DNA from: Piliocolobus tephrosceles
Taxonomy: Eukaryota; Chordata; Mammalia; Primates; Cercopithecidae
Length of the DNA stretch: 64,000 bases
Reading direction: 5' to 3'
Assembly (NCBI RefSeq): GCF_002776525.5
Contig: NC_045448.1
Location: 108,053,544 to 108,117,543, forward strand
Of the stretch, positions 9,925 through 24,300 are shown piece by piece (position 1 is the first letter of the stretch; every line of letters starts with the position of its first letter). The notes under the pieces are model-generated. The model saw only the letters and a program-made list of their open reading frames with translations. It had not been told where the DNA came from and did not search any database. The translations under genes were made by a program, and so were the position numbers.

Positions 9925-12296
9925 GTGAGAGGTGGGACGCCGGGAGCGGGGGTCGCCTGGGGCCTGCAGAAGCCAGGGCGGAGGGAAGCGGGAAGCCGCG
10001 GCCGCCGGCGCCGCACGCCGTGCTTCCACCTTCCCCGGAGCCGCTGTGTGACCTTGCGGGCGTCCGCTCCCTCTCTGGGTGGCGGAGCTCCTGTCTGTCA
10101 AATGAGGGGGAACTGGACGTCGTTGTCCAAGGTTCTTCCCAGTTCCCCAAACCGATTGAGCGTGCTCGGCGAAGAGGAGCGGGAACCGGCACGCATCGCC
10201 TTTGGGGCGCGTGCGACCCCCGGGGTCGTTTGATGTCGGCGTGGGTTTGTCCTCCCGCATAACGCTTATCTCTAGGAAACCCTCCGTGATTGACTTTGCA
10301 TTTTCTGTTTGCTCAATTTTACCGGAAGTCCACAATCCAGCGTTTGTAGTTTCGAAATCCGAAGACCCCTGAAGCCCGAATATGTATATTTTAAAACTCA
10401 TGTAGCGGCAGTCTTTAACCTGAAGTCATTTGGCAGAAAATCTGACTTGAACATTCTTTTGTCCATGTTGTCTCCGTCCTCTCCTTTGTTTTGTTTTTGT
10501 TTTTGTTTTTGTTTTGAGACAGTCTTACTCTGTCGCCCCGGCTGGAGTGCAATGGCGCGATCTCCGCTCACTGCAACCTCCATCTCCCGGGTTCAAGCGA
10601 TTCTCCTGCCTCAGCCTCCTGAGTAGCTGGAACTACAGGCGCCCGCCACCACGCCTGGCTAATTTTTATATTTTTAGTAGAGACGGGGTTTCACCATGTT
10701 CGTCATGCTGACCTCGAACTCCTGACCTCATGATCCACCCGCCTCGGCCTCCCAAAATGCTGGGATTACAGCGGTGAGCCACCGCGCCAGGCCGTCTCTT
10801 GCTTTTTCAAGGCCGTGTTCAAATAGCTCCTAGCTGTTGTAGCTTTCCTTCATTTTCCTCACCTTATCTTCTCAATGTCTTCATGAGGTATGTACTGCTA
10901 TTCCCATTTTACAGATGAGGGAGTTAAGGCACATAGATTCAGAAACTTGCTTAAGGTTAGGCTAGGTGGACATCAGGTTTTTGCATCCATATCACCTGGC
11001 TCCAAAGCCTGTTTTTTGTTTTTGGTAACAACTTCCTTGTTGAGACAATTCACATACCCTATAATGAATCCATTTAAAGTGTACATTTCAGTGGTTTTTA
11101 GTATATCACCAGAGCAATGCAGCCATTATAACCAGTACAAAAAGAAAACCTGTGCCTTTTAGTTGTCACTTCCCAGCTTCCCATTGGCGTCCAGCTCAAC
11201 CACTGATGTACTTTCCCTCTCTCTGTAGCAAGACTTTACTGTATGAATACCGCATTTTGTTTATCTGCTCATCAGTTGAACATTTGGATTGTTTCCACCT
11301 TTTGGCTCTTAGGCCTATTTTGCTAGAAACATTTGTGCGCAATGTTTTCGCAAGTATATTTTTATTTCTGTTGGGTATATACTTAGGATTGTAATTGCTA
11401 GGTCATATAGAAACTATGTTTAATGTTTCTTTTTTAACTCCCTTCTGTCGCCCTGGCTGGAGTGCAGTGGCAGGATCATGGCTCACTGCCGCCTCCATCT
11501 CCTGGGCTTAATCCATCCTCCCACCTCTGCCACCCAAGTAGTTGGGACTACAGGTGCATGCCACCATGCCCTGCTAGTTTTTCTTTATTTTTTGTAGAGT
11601 GGGTCTCACTATGTTGCCGAGGCTGGTCTCTTAACTCATGGGCACAGACAGTCCTCCCGCCTCGGCCTCCCAAAGTGCTGGGATTATAGGTGTGAGCCAC
11701 CATGCTGAAACATATGTTTAGGTGTCAAGGAACTGCCAAACTGTTTTCCAAAGCTGCACCATTTTACATTCCCACCAGCAGTATATGAGGCTTCCAATTT
11801 CTCTACTTCCTTGCCATCACTTAATGTCTGTCTTTTTGACTATAACCATCTTAGTGGATGTGGGGTTTATTTTTTATTTTGTATTTTTGTTTTTTCGTTT
11901 TTTTTTTTGAGACAGGTTCTTGCCCCATTACCCAGGTAGAAGTGCAGTGGCACAGTTGCAGCTCACTGCAGCCTCAACCTTCTGGGCTCAGGTGACCCTC
12001 CCACTTCAGCCTCCTGAGTAGTTGGAACTACAGGTGTGTGCCATTATGCCTGGCTAATTAAAAAAAAAAAAAAATTTGTAGAGACAGGGTCTCACAATGT
12101 TAACCAGGCTGGTTTTGAACTCCTGGGCTCAAGCAGTCCTCCTGCCTCAGTCTCCCAAAGTGCTGAGATTACAGTTATGAACCTCCATACCTGGCCAGCC
12201 CAGTGGATGTGAAGTGGTATCAGTTTGTGGTTTTGATTTACATTTCCCTTATGAATCAAAAGCATATTATCATGTGCTAATGGCCGTGTGTGTGTG

Positions 12297-12328
<32 letters not shown>

Positions 12329-15300
12329 GAGAAATAGCTATTCAAATATTTTGCCCACTTTTATATTGGGTTGTCTTTTTATTGTTGAATTGTAGGTATT
12401 CTTTATGTTTTCTAGGTACAAGACCCTTAGATACATGATTTGCAAAATTTTTGTCCCATTCTGTGTTGTCTTTTCACTTTCTTGACAGTATTTTTGAAGC
12501 CACAAATTTTAAATTTTGATGAAGTCTCATTTATCTGTTTTTTTTTCTTTTTGTCGCTGTGCTTTTAGTGTCTCATGTAAGAAGCCATTGCAGAATCCAA
12601 GGTCCTGATGATTTACCTCTATGTTTTCTTCTAAGTTTCATCGTTTTAGCTTTACCTACAAGTCTTTGGTCCATTATGAATTTGTTTTTATATATGGTGT
12701 GAGGTAGGGTGCCAACTTCATTCTTTTACGTGTTGATATCCAGTTGTCCCAGCACCACTTGTTGAAAACATGATTCTTTCTTCTTTGAATGATCTTGACA
12801 CCCTTGTCAAAAATCACTTGCCCATCAATGCGGTGTCAGAGCGTGTTCTGGAGTACCACACTGTGTGAGGGGGTGCACAGTACAGTCAGCCTGGTGCTGC
12901 AGGGATTCCAGAGGAAAGGGGGAACATTGTAGGATCGGGGAGGCTTCACTAAGAGATGGTGTTTCAGACAAACAGAGAACCTTACAGAGACACAGAAGTA
13001 TGTGAGAGCATGGTAGGTTCAAGACTGACTACAAGTCTGGCATGGCCAGAGGGAAGGTGGAGGAGAGAAAGGTGGGGCAGCAGGCTGGTGTGGAAGCTTG
13101 GGGCCACGTGGCAGGCCTATAGGCCATGCTGAGGAGTTTTGACTTTGTTCTGAAGGTAGTAGGGAGCCAGAGAATAATCTGTCAGAGCTGCGAAGTGACC
13201 AGACCTTTTATTTTAGAAAAGCCATGAAGCAGAGGGGGAGAGATTGAAAGTAGGAAACCTACTAGGAAACTTGTTACTCTGTGGCTGAGTGGTGATGAGG
13301 CTTGAACAAAGAAGGGGCATTGAGGCCACAGGAAAAGGTACAGTGGCAGGTGGATTGATTTTTGAGGAGACTGAAGGGCTTGGTAACTGGCTGGATGTGA
13401 GGGTGAAGGGAGAACATGAGGTATGATGTCAGCTACTTGACAAGTTGCCCTGGAGCCCAGAAATTACTTATTCCCTTGTCTTGGTTCTTTATTCTATAGA
13501 TATATTTTGTGGGTGTTACTGTTTAAAATGTTCCTTTTCATGTAGAAATGTATCTTAATTTTTTTTTTTTCCCCAATTGCAGGTCGTTTACTGGGGAGGC
13601 AGCGTTCCCTAAGCACCTCACCAGCAGCTTCCATTTCGGCGTGGACGACTGCTCTGAGCAATGGTGAGATTCATTAGTGCTACCACCTTTTCTCATAAGA
13701 TGTACTGTCGGAGTCGTTTCTATAGTTTTTAAAAATATGAGTAATCACCTGCTTTTTTCTTTTCTTTCTTTTTCATTTTTTAGCCTGGTTGGTCTTACTG
13801 CAATCATCGCATTCTTTATGATACACATACATAGGGTCTGAAGAGTATTTTCAGATTTCTTATGATTGCAATTGTTATAGTTCAAGGCTTTACAAAATAG
13901 TAACTAACAATTACAGGATAATTTCTGTGTATTAGGCTTAGAGCAGGGACAATGAAGAGTTGAATTTTCAATTTACCAATGGTTATGTTAGTTGCAAATT
14001 GAACCCTTCATTGTCCCTGCCTTCTCCAACATAGTTATAAGCACAATTTAGATTGAATCTCTGGTCAGTGTGTTTATTATTAAGTTTGTGTATATATTTA
14101 TAGCCGAGTTAGGTAGAATTCTATCATTACATTTTCTTTTCTTTTTCCTACAACAATTTCCTTAGTACCTACTACAGTATTTTTCTAAATGCTGCAATAG
14201 ATTGGTCAGACAAATGGCAACAATTTTCTAAAATCTCTCAAACACATCACTGATCAGCTGGTTTGATTTAATAGATGAGATTTCAATTAGGAGGAAAAAG
14301 TTCATCATAGTGAAAACTGTAAATGCAGAAACGGAACCCTCCTTGAGGTCAGACTGTGTGTTTTTTTTTTTCTTTTTGAGATCGAGTCTTGCTCTGTTGC
14401 CCGTAGCTTGACCTTGGCTCACTGCAACCTCCGCCTCCTGGGTTCAAGTGATTCTCCTGCCTCAGCCACTCGAGTAATTGGGACTACAGGCATGTGCCAC
14501 CACACCCAGCTAATTTTTGTATTTTCAGTAGAGATGGGGTTTCACTGTGTTGGCCAGGCTGGTCTCGAACTCCTGACCTCAAGTGATCCGCCCTCCTCGG
14601 CCTCCCAAAGTGCTCGGATGACAGGCATTACAGGCATGTGCCATCACACCCAGCTGATTTTTGTATTTTTAGTAGAGACGGGGTTTCACCATGTTGGCCA
14701 GGCTGGTCTCAAACTCCTGACCTCAAGTGAGCTACCCGCCTCGGCCTCCCAGAGGACTCAGCCTGTCTTTGACTTGACCCACAGGAGGGTGTTTTTTGGG
14801 CTCAGCCCATTTTGGATTCCAGGGCAATTGTTTCCTAAGATGGGGACTTCATGGTCTGAAATTAATAATAATTCAGAGAATAAGAACAAAACCCAAACTG
14901 ATAATTGATCATTGATGGATAATCTATAACTGAGTAATTTAGCATAAGCTGATGCCACCTCCTGTTTTCAAAATTATAACACGTTTTAAACAAAGTCAGT
15001 TGTAGTAACAGTGTATTTTAAGTGACTGTTTCTCAATTCTAAAGTCAATTTCTTTCTGCTTTTGACAGTTGGACGTTTTAAGGTACATTATTAGCTGGGG
15101 AAGTATTTCAGCTTTCAAAAAAAGTTAAAGAATTCTACATTTGTTAGTAATGATTTTACACTTTTTGAAATATGTCAGAGATTGCAGTACTAAACAGTAC
15201 AAGATTAAATATCTTATTTAATATTAATATAAATAACTTAATATTAAATAAGATATTTTGTTGAAAATTAAAGAGCTGGCCGGGATCCCAGCACTTTGAG

Positions 15301-18300
15301 AGGCCGAGGCAGGTGGATCATGAGGTTAAGAGTTCAAGACCAGACTGGCCAACATGGTGAAACTCCATCTCTACTAAAAATACAAAAATTAGCCGGGTAT
15401 GGTGGCGGGCACCTGTAATCCCAGCTACTCTGGAGGCTGAGGCAGGAGAATCGCTTGAACCTGGGAGGTGGAGGTTGCGGTGAGCTGACATGGTGCCACT
15501 GCACTGCAGCCTGGGTGACAAGAGCAGAACTCTGTGTCAAAAAAGAAAGACAATTAAGGAGCATACAAGAAAAGCTAAAGTTAAAGTGTGTGCTGCATGA
15601 TGGAATTTAGAATGATGAAGTCCTGAGTTTAAAAATGAAAAGCCAGTATGTCCTATCTACTGTTGATTGACTAGTTCATTAAGTGCTAAGAGGGAACTCC
15701 GTGTGTCACCTCTTTGCCTCTGTGCAGTTGAGTAACTCATCTGGAATTAGAATTAGTGTTTAAATCCCAGCTGCTAACTAGTCTTGTGACTTTTGGCAAG
15801 TCCCTAACCTTATAGGCCTAAGTTTATTTTGTAAAATGAAAAGATTGGATTAAATAATCTAATTTAATTAGATCATTTAAATTAATTAAAAGAGGAATAA
15901 TCTCCTTTTAATTAGATATTTAAATGATTTTAAGGATCATCTAATTTAATTAAAAGGAGATTATTCCTTTATTTTTTAGTGTGCCTATGCAATGGAGATA
16001 TTTCGATAGCCTACTGTACCGTTTAATACTACTTGTTATTGCCATGTAAGATCATTGCTGGTGTATGGCCCTCTGTGGCCATAAAGCAGCTGTTACCGTC
16101 GTCTTCATGACTTCACACAGACTTGAAAATAGCTGCTGTTGTCACTGTTTGGTTTTCTTTTTTTAAGCCAAGTATTCTTAAATAACCTTTTTTTTTTTTT
16201 TTTTTCTCAAGAGTTGTTTTAATTCCCTTCACTTCTCTTGGAGTCACTGGTTTCTCTATTGAAATGCAAAGCTTAAGGGTGTGTGCACTGTTCTTGTTAG
16301 CAATGTTCCCATTTCTTCACATGCACCAATTCTCAACTCCCTCCTTCCTCACAGGACTTTACCCTGTGATTGATTAGATGCTGCCTCTAAGACATGGATG
16401 TTTAAAAACTTTTTAAGTAATACGTGCGCTTGATGATAACAATTCCAAAAAATAACAAAAAAAGCAAGTCCCTCATACCCAGTTTTAAATGTATCAGATT
16501 TCTTCCCCAGAGGCAACCGTTGTTTCCAGGTTTTCTTACATACTTCTGGGTTAGTCTGTGAAATGCATTCACACCCGCTGCTTGTTTTTTAACAGGAAGA
16601 GTAGGATGGTGTGCGTGCTCTCTGCACCTTGCTGTTCTCACCTGGCCAGTTGCAGGTCTTTCCGCAGCAGTGTGTTGCTGGCTGCGTACAGCAGAGGGCG
16701 CCATTTGCCCAGGTAGACTGCTCACCTAGGCCAGCCAGTGCAGTGCTGAAACCCCGGGATGGACAAATCTGCTTCGTTCTTTACCCAGCTGCACCCATTG
16801 TGCGGAGGAACTATAACTTTCCCAACTAGGCTGGGCTTTTAGGTTGTTGTTGGTCAAAAGTTTTGTTTTATTTTTAAAACAAAGTCTGTCCTAAAAATCT
16901 GATTCTTAAAAGTTCAGGATTTTAGTGACTTGTTTTTGTTAGTAATGATTATTTGATGCTAGCAGTGTTTTTCCGCAGCCGCGAAACATCTAACTCAAAG
17001 TTTAACCCCTCTGCCCACAGGCTGTTTGTCATCACTGGGAACCAGAGACACCCATCGCTATGCCAGCCTGAGCCACGCCCTGCAGACCCAATGCTGTGTT
17101 TCTTCTCCCAGTCACCTGATGGGCCAGCAGTATAGACCATATAGTTTCTTCACTAAATGTATGTAGAATGGCCACAAACTTCCTGTTTCTTGAAACAGGA
17201 AAAGAATTTCTTGTATCTGAATTTTTCTTCTTTTTTACGTGAATGAAGATTTTAGTGATTAGTTTACAATGTACTGTTAAAATGAAAATGTTCCTTCATG
17301 TACGTCCTAGAATTATCTCAAATGCTACCAGTTGTATTTTGGGGAGTACTAGTTTGCTTTAGTCCCCTTGTTTGGGGCACCTGAGGCCTGAAGGATATTG
17401 AATCATGGCCCATATCTCTTTCTGACTTAGATTCACACCAAGAATATACTCCTGTTTTCATTTGTGCCTTAGTTGAGGAGACAGGACATCTAAATGGAAA
17501 AAGTTAATTTTAAGGAGATACTGTTCACTAACACTGCTCTTATTTGTGATAGCATTTAAGAGTCTAATCTGGGCCGGGCGCGGTGGCTCAAGCCTGTAAT
17601 CCCAGCACTTCGGGAGGCCGAGACGGGTGGATCACGAGGTCAGGAGATCGAGACCATCCTGGCTAACATGGTGAAACCCCGTCTCTACTAAAAAATACAA
17701 AAAACTAGCCAGGCGAGATGGCGGGTGCCTGTAGTCCCAGCTACTCGGGAGGCTGAGGCAGGAGAATGGCGTAAACCCGGGATGCGGAGCTTGCAGTGAG
17801 CTGAGATCTGGCCACTGCACTCCAGCCCGGGCGACAGAGCGAGACTCTGTCTCAAAAAAAAAAAAAAGAGTCTAATCTGAACTGAGACTGGCTTGTCAGG
17901 GAATAAATGGAGATTGAATTTAAACTCCGCATTAGCAGATTAAAAGAAATTAGGATTGGCCAGGCGTGGTGGCTCACACCCGTAATCCCAGCACTTTGCG
18001 AGGCCGAGACGGGTGGATCACTAGGTCAGGAGATCGAGACCATCCTGGCTAACACAGTGAAACCTCATCCCTACTAAAAATACAAAAACAAAATTGGCTG
18101 GGCGTGGTGACAGGCACTTGTAGTCCCAGGTAGTCCCCGCTACTCGGGAGGCTGAGGCAGGAGAATGGCGTGAACCCGGGAGGCGGAGTTTGCAGTGAGC
18201 CAAGATTGCGCCACGGCACTCCAGCCTGGGCGACCGAGCGCGAGTCCGTCTCCAAAAACAAAAAAAAAAAAAAGAAAGAAAGAAATTAGGATTATAAAGG

Positions 18301-21300
18301 AGATTCATGATTACTTTAGAATATTTGGTAAATACAGAAGGAAAGATAATCACCTGTATTCCTACTATGAAATACTGAGTTTGCTGGGTTTTTTTTCTTT
18401 TTGGAGACGGAGTCTTGCTCTGTCACCAGGTCAGAGTACAGTGGTGCAATCTCGGCTCACTACAACCTCTGCCTCCCCGGCTCGAGCGATTCTCCTGCCT
18501 CAGCCTCCCAAGTAGCTGGGACTATAGGCGCCGCCACCATGCCCAGCTAATAATTGTATTTTTAGTAGAGACAGGGTTTCACCATGTTGGCCAGGATGGT
18601 CTCTATCTCTTGACCTCGTGATCCGCCTGCGTCAGCCTCCCAAAGTGCTGGGATTACAGGCGTGAGCTACTGCGCCTGGCCTGCTGCTTTTTTTAACGTA
18701 GTTATATATTGCATTTTTCCATGGACTTTTGCAATGCAACGACATGACCGTAGAGTATTTCATTGTATGGATACAGCTCACTTTAATTTGGAAGTCTCCT
18801 GGTCACGAGGTCATTTGTGTAGCAATAACACAGAAAAGACTTGGTGGAGGATTAAGCAACATAGGCTTAGTTGAGCCTGCAGATTCCAGTACAGAGAAGA
18901 GAGAAATGGACAGAGTTGGGGCCGTTAGTCTCTCCGCTTGGTATGCATAGCCCCAGTCTTTTCTAAGAGTTGACTTTGTGCTTTAGTGGGTATATCAGAT
19001 TTACAAGCCTTGGGAATTTTTATTTGTTTATTTATTTATTTTTATTTTTATTTACTTATTTTTTTTGAGATGGAGTCTTGCTTCTGTCGCCCAGGCTGGA
19101 ATGCAGTGGTGTGATCTTGGCTCATTGCAGCCTCCACCTCCTGGGTTCAAGTGATTCTCCTGCCTCAGCCTCCTGAGTCACTGGGACTATAGGCGCATGC
19201 CACCATGCCCGGCTAATTTTTTGTATTTTTAGTAGAGACAGGGTTTCACCGTGTTAGCCAGGATGGTCTCGATCTCCTGACCTTGTGATCCACCCGCCTC
19301 GGCCTCCCAAAGTGCTGGAATTACAGGTGTGAGCCCCTGCACCCAGCCAGGAATTTTTATTTTTTAATAGCCTCTTCCCTGTTCTAAAAAGCCTTGTTCT
19401 AGAGGTGGCCTTACCCTCCGAGACCTCATCCTTCACAGTTGTCCCACCCCTGCCTCGGACTCTCTTCATTCACGGTGTTCTTCCTCAGTGACGTGACTCG
19501 GTACTTTTTTTGTTTTTTTTTGAGACAGAGTCTTGCTCTGTCACCCAAGCTGGAGTGCAGTGGCGTGATCTCGGCTCACTGCAAGCTCTGCCTCCCAGGT
19601 TCACTCCATTCTCCCGCCTCAGCCTCCTGAGTAGCTGGGACTACAGGCACCAACCACCTCGCCCGGCTGATTTTTTGTATTTTCAGTAGAGACGGGGTTT
19701 CACCGTGTTAGCCAGGATGGTCTCGATCTCCTGACCTCGTGATCTGCCTGTCTGGGCCTCCCAAAGTGCTGGGATTACAGGCGTGAGCCACCGCACCCGG
19801 CCCGACTCAGTACTTTTGTGGGTTTATGGCTCCAAGTCATAGTAAGATTTGCTTCATTGGGGACAACACAGTTGAAACTAGCATGGGGCGAGTTTTCACT
19901 GTTTCAGTAGGAAATAGTCTTTGATTTCTGAATCTCCAAGAAATAGAAGGACACACTTATTCAAAAATGATTTCCTATGAGTATTGAATCTTGTAAACCT
20001 ATCGCTTTTCTGTAGAGGATCCACTGTTTAAATCCCTTTGCTTCAAATTGGCAATCTGTGTTACTTAGCATGATTAAGAGGGAAATAACTCAGTGTATAA
20101 GATTAGACACTACAGTGGATTTATGCATATGTGTACATATATACATATATAAAACATGAGGCCGGGTGCAGTGACTCACGCCTGTAATCCCAGCACTTTG
20201 GGAGGCTGAGGTGGACGGGTCACCCGGGGTCAGGAGTTCGAGAGCAGTCTGACCAACAAGGTGAAACCCCGTCTCTACTAAAAATATAAAAATTAGCTGG
20301 GCGTGGTGGCGGGCACCTGTAATCCCAGCTACTTGGGAGGCTGAGGCAGGAGAATCTCTTGAACCCGTGAGGCGTAAGTTGCAGTGAGCTGAGATCGTGC
20401 CACTGCACTCCAGCCTGGACGACTAGAGTGATACTCAGTTTCAAAAAAAAAACATGAACTTAATCTTTTATAACTATAATAGTAATAAGTGTATGTATTA
20501 ACCTAACTGCACCCTTATGGAAAAATGACAGAAATAATTGAAATAATAGTAGATGTATTCTAACTAGCCTTTCAGGTTATTTAGAATCTTAGACCTGATG
20601 TGAAAATAGTAAAATTTCTATTAAAAGAACTTAATTCACCTTGCAGCCATTTATGTTGATGAATAATATTTAAGAATATGGGAAAAGAGTGACAATGCAA
20701 TATTAAATTAAAAACAGGATACAAATGTGCATATGGTATAATTTTGCTTAAATATATATTATGTGTGCATGTGTAAAGAAAAAGGCAGAATACACATTCT
20801 TATCTAACAGTGGTAATGGGATTATGATTATTTTTGCATTCTGTATTTTCCAGATTTTAAAAAAATAACTATTTTATAATTTGAAAAAGGATTAAAAACA
20901 TTTTTAATAGCATAGTGGCATTCAAAGATTGACTAGTGACTTTGTTGTCTTTTTCAAATGTAGTTAAATATTTTATTTTCCTCTTACTATGTATATGAAG
21001 GAGCTAAACTCTTAATTTAGTCTTTTTACATTTTTGTCTCAATGTCAAGTTCTTTTTAAAATTGAGTCTCTTTTCATCTTTTTTTTTTTTTTTTTGAGAC
21101 AGAGTCTTGCTCTGTCGCCCAGGCTGGAGTGCAGTGGCCGGATCTCAGCTCACTGCAAGCTCCGCCTCCCGGGTTCACCCCATTCTCCTGGCTCAGCCTA
21201 CCGAGTAGCTGGGACTACAGGCGCCCGCCACCTCTCCCGGCTAGTTTTTTATATTTTTTAGTAGAGACGGGGTTTCACCGTGTTAGTCAGGATGGTCTCG

Positions 21301-24300
21301 ATCTCCTGACCTCGTGATCCGCCCGTCTCGGCCTCCCAAAGTGCTGGGATTACAGGCTTGAGCCACCGCGCCCGGCCTCTTTTCATCTTAATGAGTGATT
21401 TATGAGTTCTGATTCTAAGTGAAAGAAAACTCTGTGATTGATTGGCCTCTTAGTATGCCTCCATTACAAGTGAACTTTCAAGTTTTCCATGACATTTATA
21501 AGTACCACCATTTTTTAACACTTATGGAGAAAAATCAGATCGTTAGTGAGAGTTTGGCTGGAGGTTGGTACTTTTATTTTGAGCCCGTGGTCTTTTACAA
21601 TGAATTAGAGTCAGCTTCAAGTGGAGCCGAATCCTTTGTTCTGATCAGGGTTGTCCACAACAACGTGTGATGCGGACTCTCACTTCCCTGAGCCTCACTG
21701 ACGAAGACCAGCTGTGATACATGTGTGTGTTTCTGAAAAATTGGATGCTCTACAGATACAGAGCATTTAAAAGTATCATGAACCTAAAACATTTTTCTCT
21801 TTTCGTGTTATCTACCTAGAGGATCAACGTAAGACCTTGCAGGAAGCGAGTAGGTAGACGTTTTAAACTGAGCATTCGTAAGAGAATGAAGATACTCATT
21901 TGTCTTCTAGAATAGGTTTAGTATTTCAGGTGTATAGATATAAACGTGTCTTAGATTTTTTACTATGACAACATTTTGTGGTTCTGATTCTTTATTAAAG
22001 AAATTGGTAATGGAACCATTCTTTTTTTGAAGGCAGGGTCCCACTCTGTCCCCAAGGCTGGAGTGCAGTGGCATGATTGTAGTAATCTCAAACTCCTGGG
22101 GCCAAGTGACCCTCCCACCTCAGCCTCCCTGGTAGCTGGGACCGTGGGCACCTGCCACCACACCTGGCTAATATTTGAAGTTTTAGTAGAGATGGGGTTT
22201 CACTATGTTGTCCAGTCTGATCTCAAACTCTGGGCTCAAGTGAGCCCCCTTGCCTCGTCTCCCACAGTTTTGGGATGACAGGAATGAGCCATTGTACTTG
22301 GCCAACAGTTGATTTTATAATCCTAGATTGTGTTCCAGATTTATGGGTTCAGATTGAAATGCTGATTCTTGTTTGGACTAGAAAACTTAGACTTAGGAAG
22401 GGTAGTTATTAGTTATCTTAGTAGTTATGGTGGAGGCAAGAGGTCAGGGAAGACGTCTATATCATGGTTGATGAAATGTCAGGGAAACGAACCTATCGGT
22501 AAGCCACTGAGATTTGAATGCTGGCTTTTAAGCAGTTAGAGGGAAAAATAAAATATTTAGTGAGAGTTTTGTGGAGGAAAGTGATAGATTTGTCTTTTCT
22601 TGGGCTTTCCAAATGTAACCGTCTTACCGTCTTGATGTGTGCAAAGAATGATTTAATTTTGCTTTCATTACCTCAGTGATGCATGGGTAAAGCCGTAAGC
22701 AGACCTCCACTTCTCTCATGATTCAATAGGAGAGCATAGACCATTGCTGGAAAACTGCAGAATTATAAAAAGAAACCCTGTTTCGTTACAGTGACTGCAG
22801 ATGAGCTGTGGAAAGGCGCTTTAGCAGAGACTGGTGCTGGATCAAGAAAAGGAAGAGGCAAAAGAACTAAAAAGAAGAGAAGGAAGGATCTGAACAGGGG
22901 TCAGATCATTGGTGAAGGTAAACTTATTTATAAAAATAGCTAAAGTGCTTTTTAAGTTTCTTACCCCAGATTTTATAGATATTTTACAAACTAGAAGCAT
23001 CAAAACATTTCTCACGAAGGGCACTACGATCTATGGTTTTAGAATTCAACCAGTTGACTTACTCATTGCCCCAGGATTCTGGGAGAGGAAAATCCCATAG
23101 AAATGGATTTATTTGTTCAGCAAGCATTAAATGTCCCGATGTGTCAACTCCTGTAACAGTGCCTGCCCTCAAAGAGGTTGTAATTAGTGGTAAAATACAG
23201 ACTAAATGGAAAGTTGGCGAATCTTCCCTGCAAAGGGAAGACAGTAAATGTTTTTGGCTTTGTGAGTTACATAGTCTGTTTTGCAGCTGCTCAGCTCTGC
23301 TGTTGTAGCACAGAAACAGCCACAGACAACACACAGTCGAACAGGCATCGCTATGTTCCAGTATAACGTCATGTACAAAAGCAAGTCACGAGCTGAGTTG
23401 GCCTGTGGGCCTCAGTTTGTTGACACCTAGAACACATGATTGTTGATACTCATGCTTTTGGAAGAGTGAAAACAGTGTAGTGTACTTCAGTCAGCCCATC
23501 TTGTACTGCGCTTGCTGCCAAACCATCTTTGACAGTCATGTCCTTCAGGGATAAAGAAAACACCTGGCACCACACTTCCAGCATCGATGTCGACGTGGAT
23601 GTTCTTCGTTATTATAGCTTATTTTTTTAACACTTTTTTTAAATCATAAGGATCATGTATGTATACTGTCTCAGTAAAAAATGTAAAGATTATAGAGAAT
23701 CATGAAGCCCCCCTGGATGCTGCTTCTACCTTCTTCAATCCTATTGTCTCCCTCAGGAAACCACCGGCCTCATATTGGTGTGTTTCCTTCAGTTTCTTAA
23801 TACATAAATGCCTAAAAAGGAATTTATTAAATTTTAGTTATTTATACACAAATACCCAAAAAGATTAATGCAAAAGGTATTATGTATTAAGTTTTTATTA
23901 ATTGATACATAAATACCTAAAAATAAATAGGTATGCGGCCGGGCGCAGTGGCTCAAGCCTGTAATCCCAGCACTTTGGGAGGCCGAGACGGGCGGATCAC
24001 AAGGTCAGGAGATCGAGACCACCCTGGCTAACACGGTGAAACCCCGTCTCTACTAAAAATACAAAAAACTAGCCGGGTGTGGTGGTGGGTGCCTGTAGTC
24101 CCAGCTACTCCAGAGGCTGAGGCAGGAGAATGGCGTGAACCTGGGAGGCGGAGCTTGCGGTGAGCTGAGATCCGGCCACTGCATTCCAGCCTGGGTGACA
24201 GAGCGAGACTCTGTCTCAAAAAAAATAAATAAATAAAATTAAAATAAATAGGTATCTTCTTTTTAAAAAAAATTTAGATTATATCACATGATACATACTG

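Larger units (their letters stand above)
9400..10250 (+). promoter_or_regulatory. CpG-island promoter of MRPS5
   Basis: A dense CpG, GC-rich block surrounds exon 1. It has several GC-box cores (ccgccc / gggcggg, for example near 9523, 9591 and 9835) and no TATA box at a plausible distance upstream of the ATG, as expected for a housekeeping gene. The long open frames through this block on both strands come from its base composition and are not genes. The exact transcription start cannot be read from sequence. Confidence 0.85.
11010..12830 (-). mobile_element. Old L1 ORF2 carboxy-end fragment (-) with two Alus
   Basis: The minus strand resembles L1 ORF2 3' end (for example the segments around 11230-11410, 11710-11870 and 12340-12830). 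It is interrupted by Alus at 11428 and 11898 and by a TG/TA repeat. No intact frame. Confidence 0.8.

Noticed and set aside
9328..10401. 357-codon minus-strand open frame across the MRPS5 promoter
   Set aside because: It is antisense to exon 1, Pro/Arg/Gly-rich and explained by CpG-island composition. No domain or splice support.
14408..14908. 166-codon frame (+)
   Set aside because: It is mostly antisense Alu translation (phrases such as SPASATR and GFHHVGQAGL are typical Alu peptides).
16611..16829. Possible extra MRPS5 exon in intron 2
   Set aside because: No similarity to the known protein, no matching splice phases; the exon 2-3 join is already exact.
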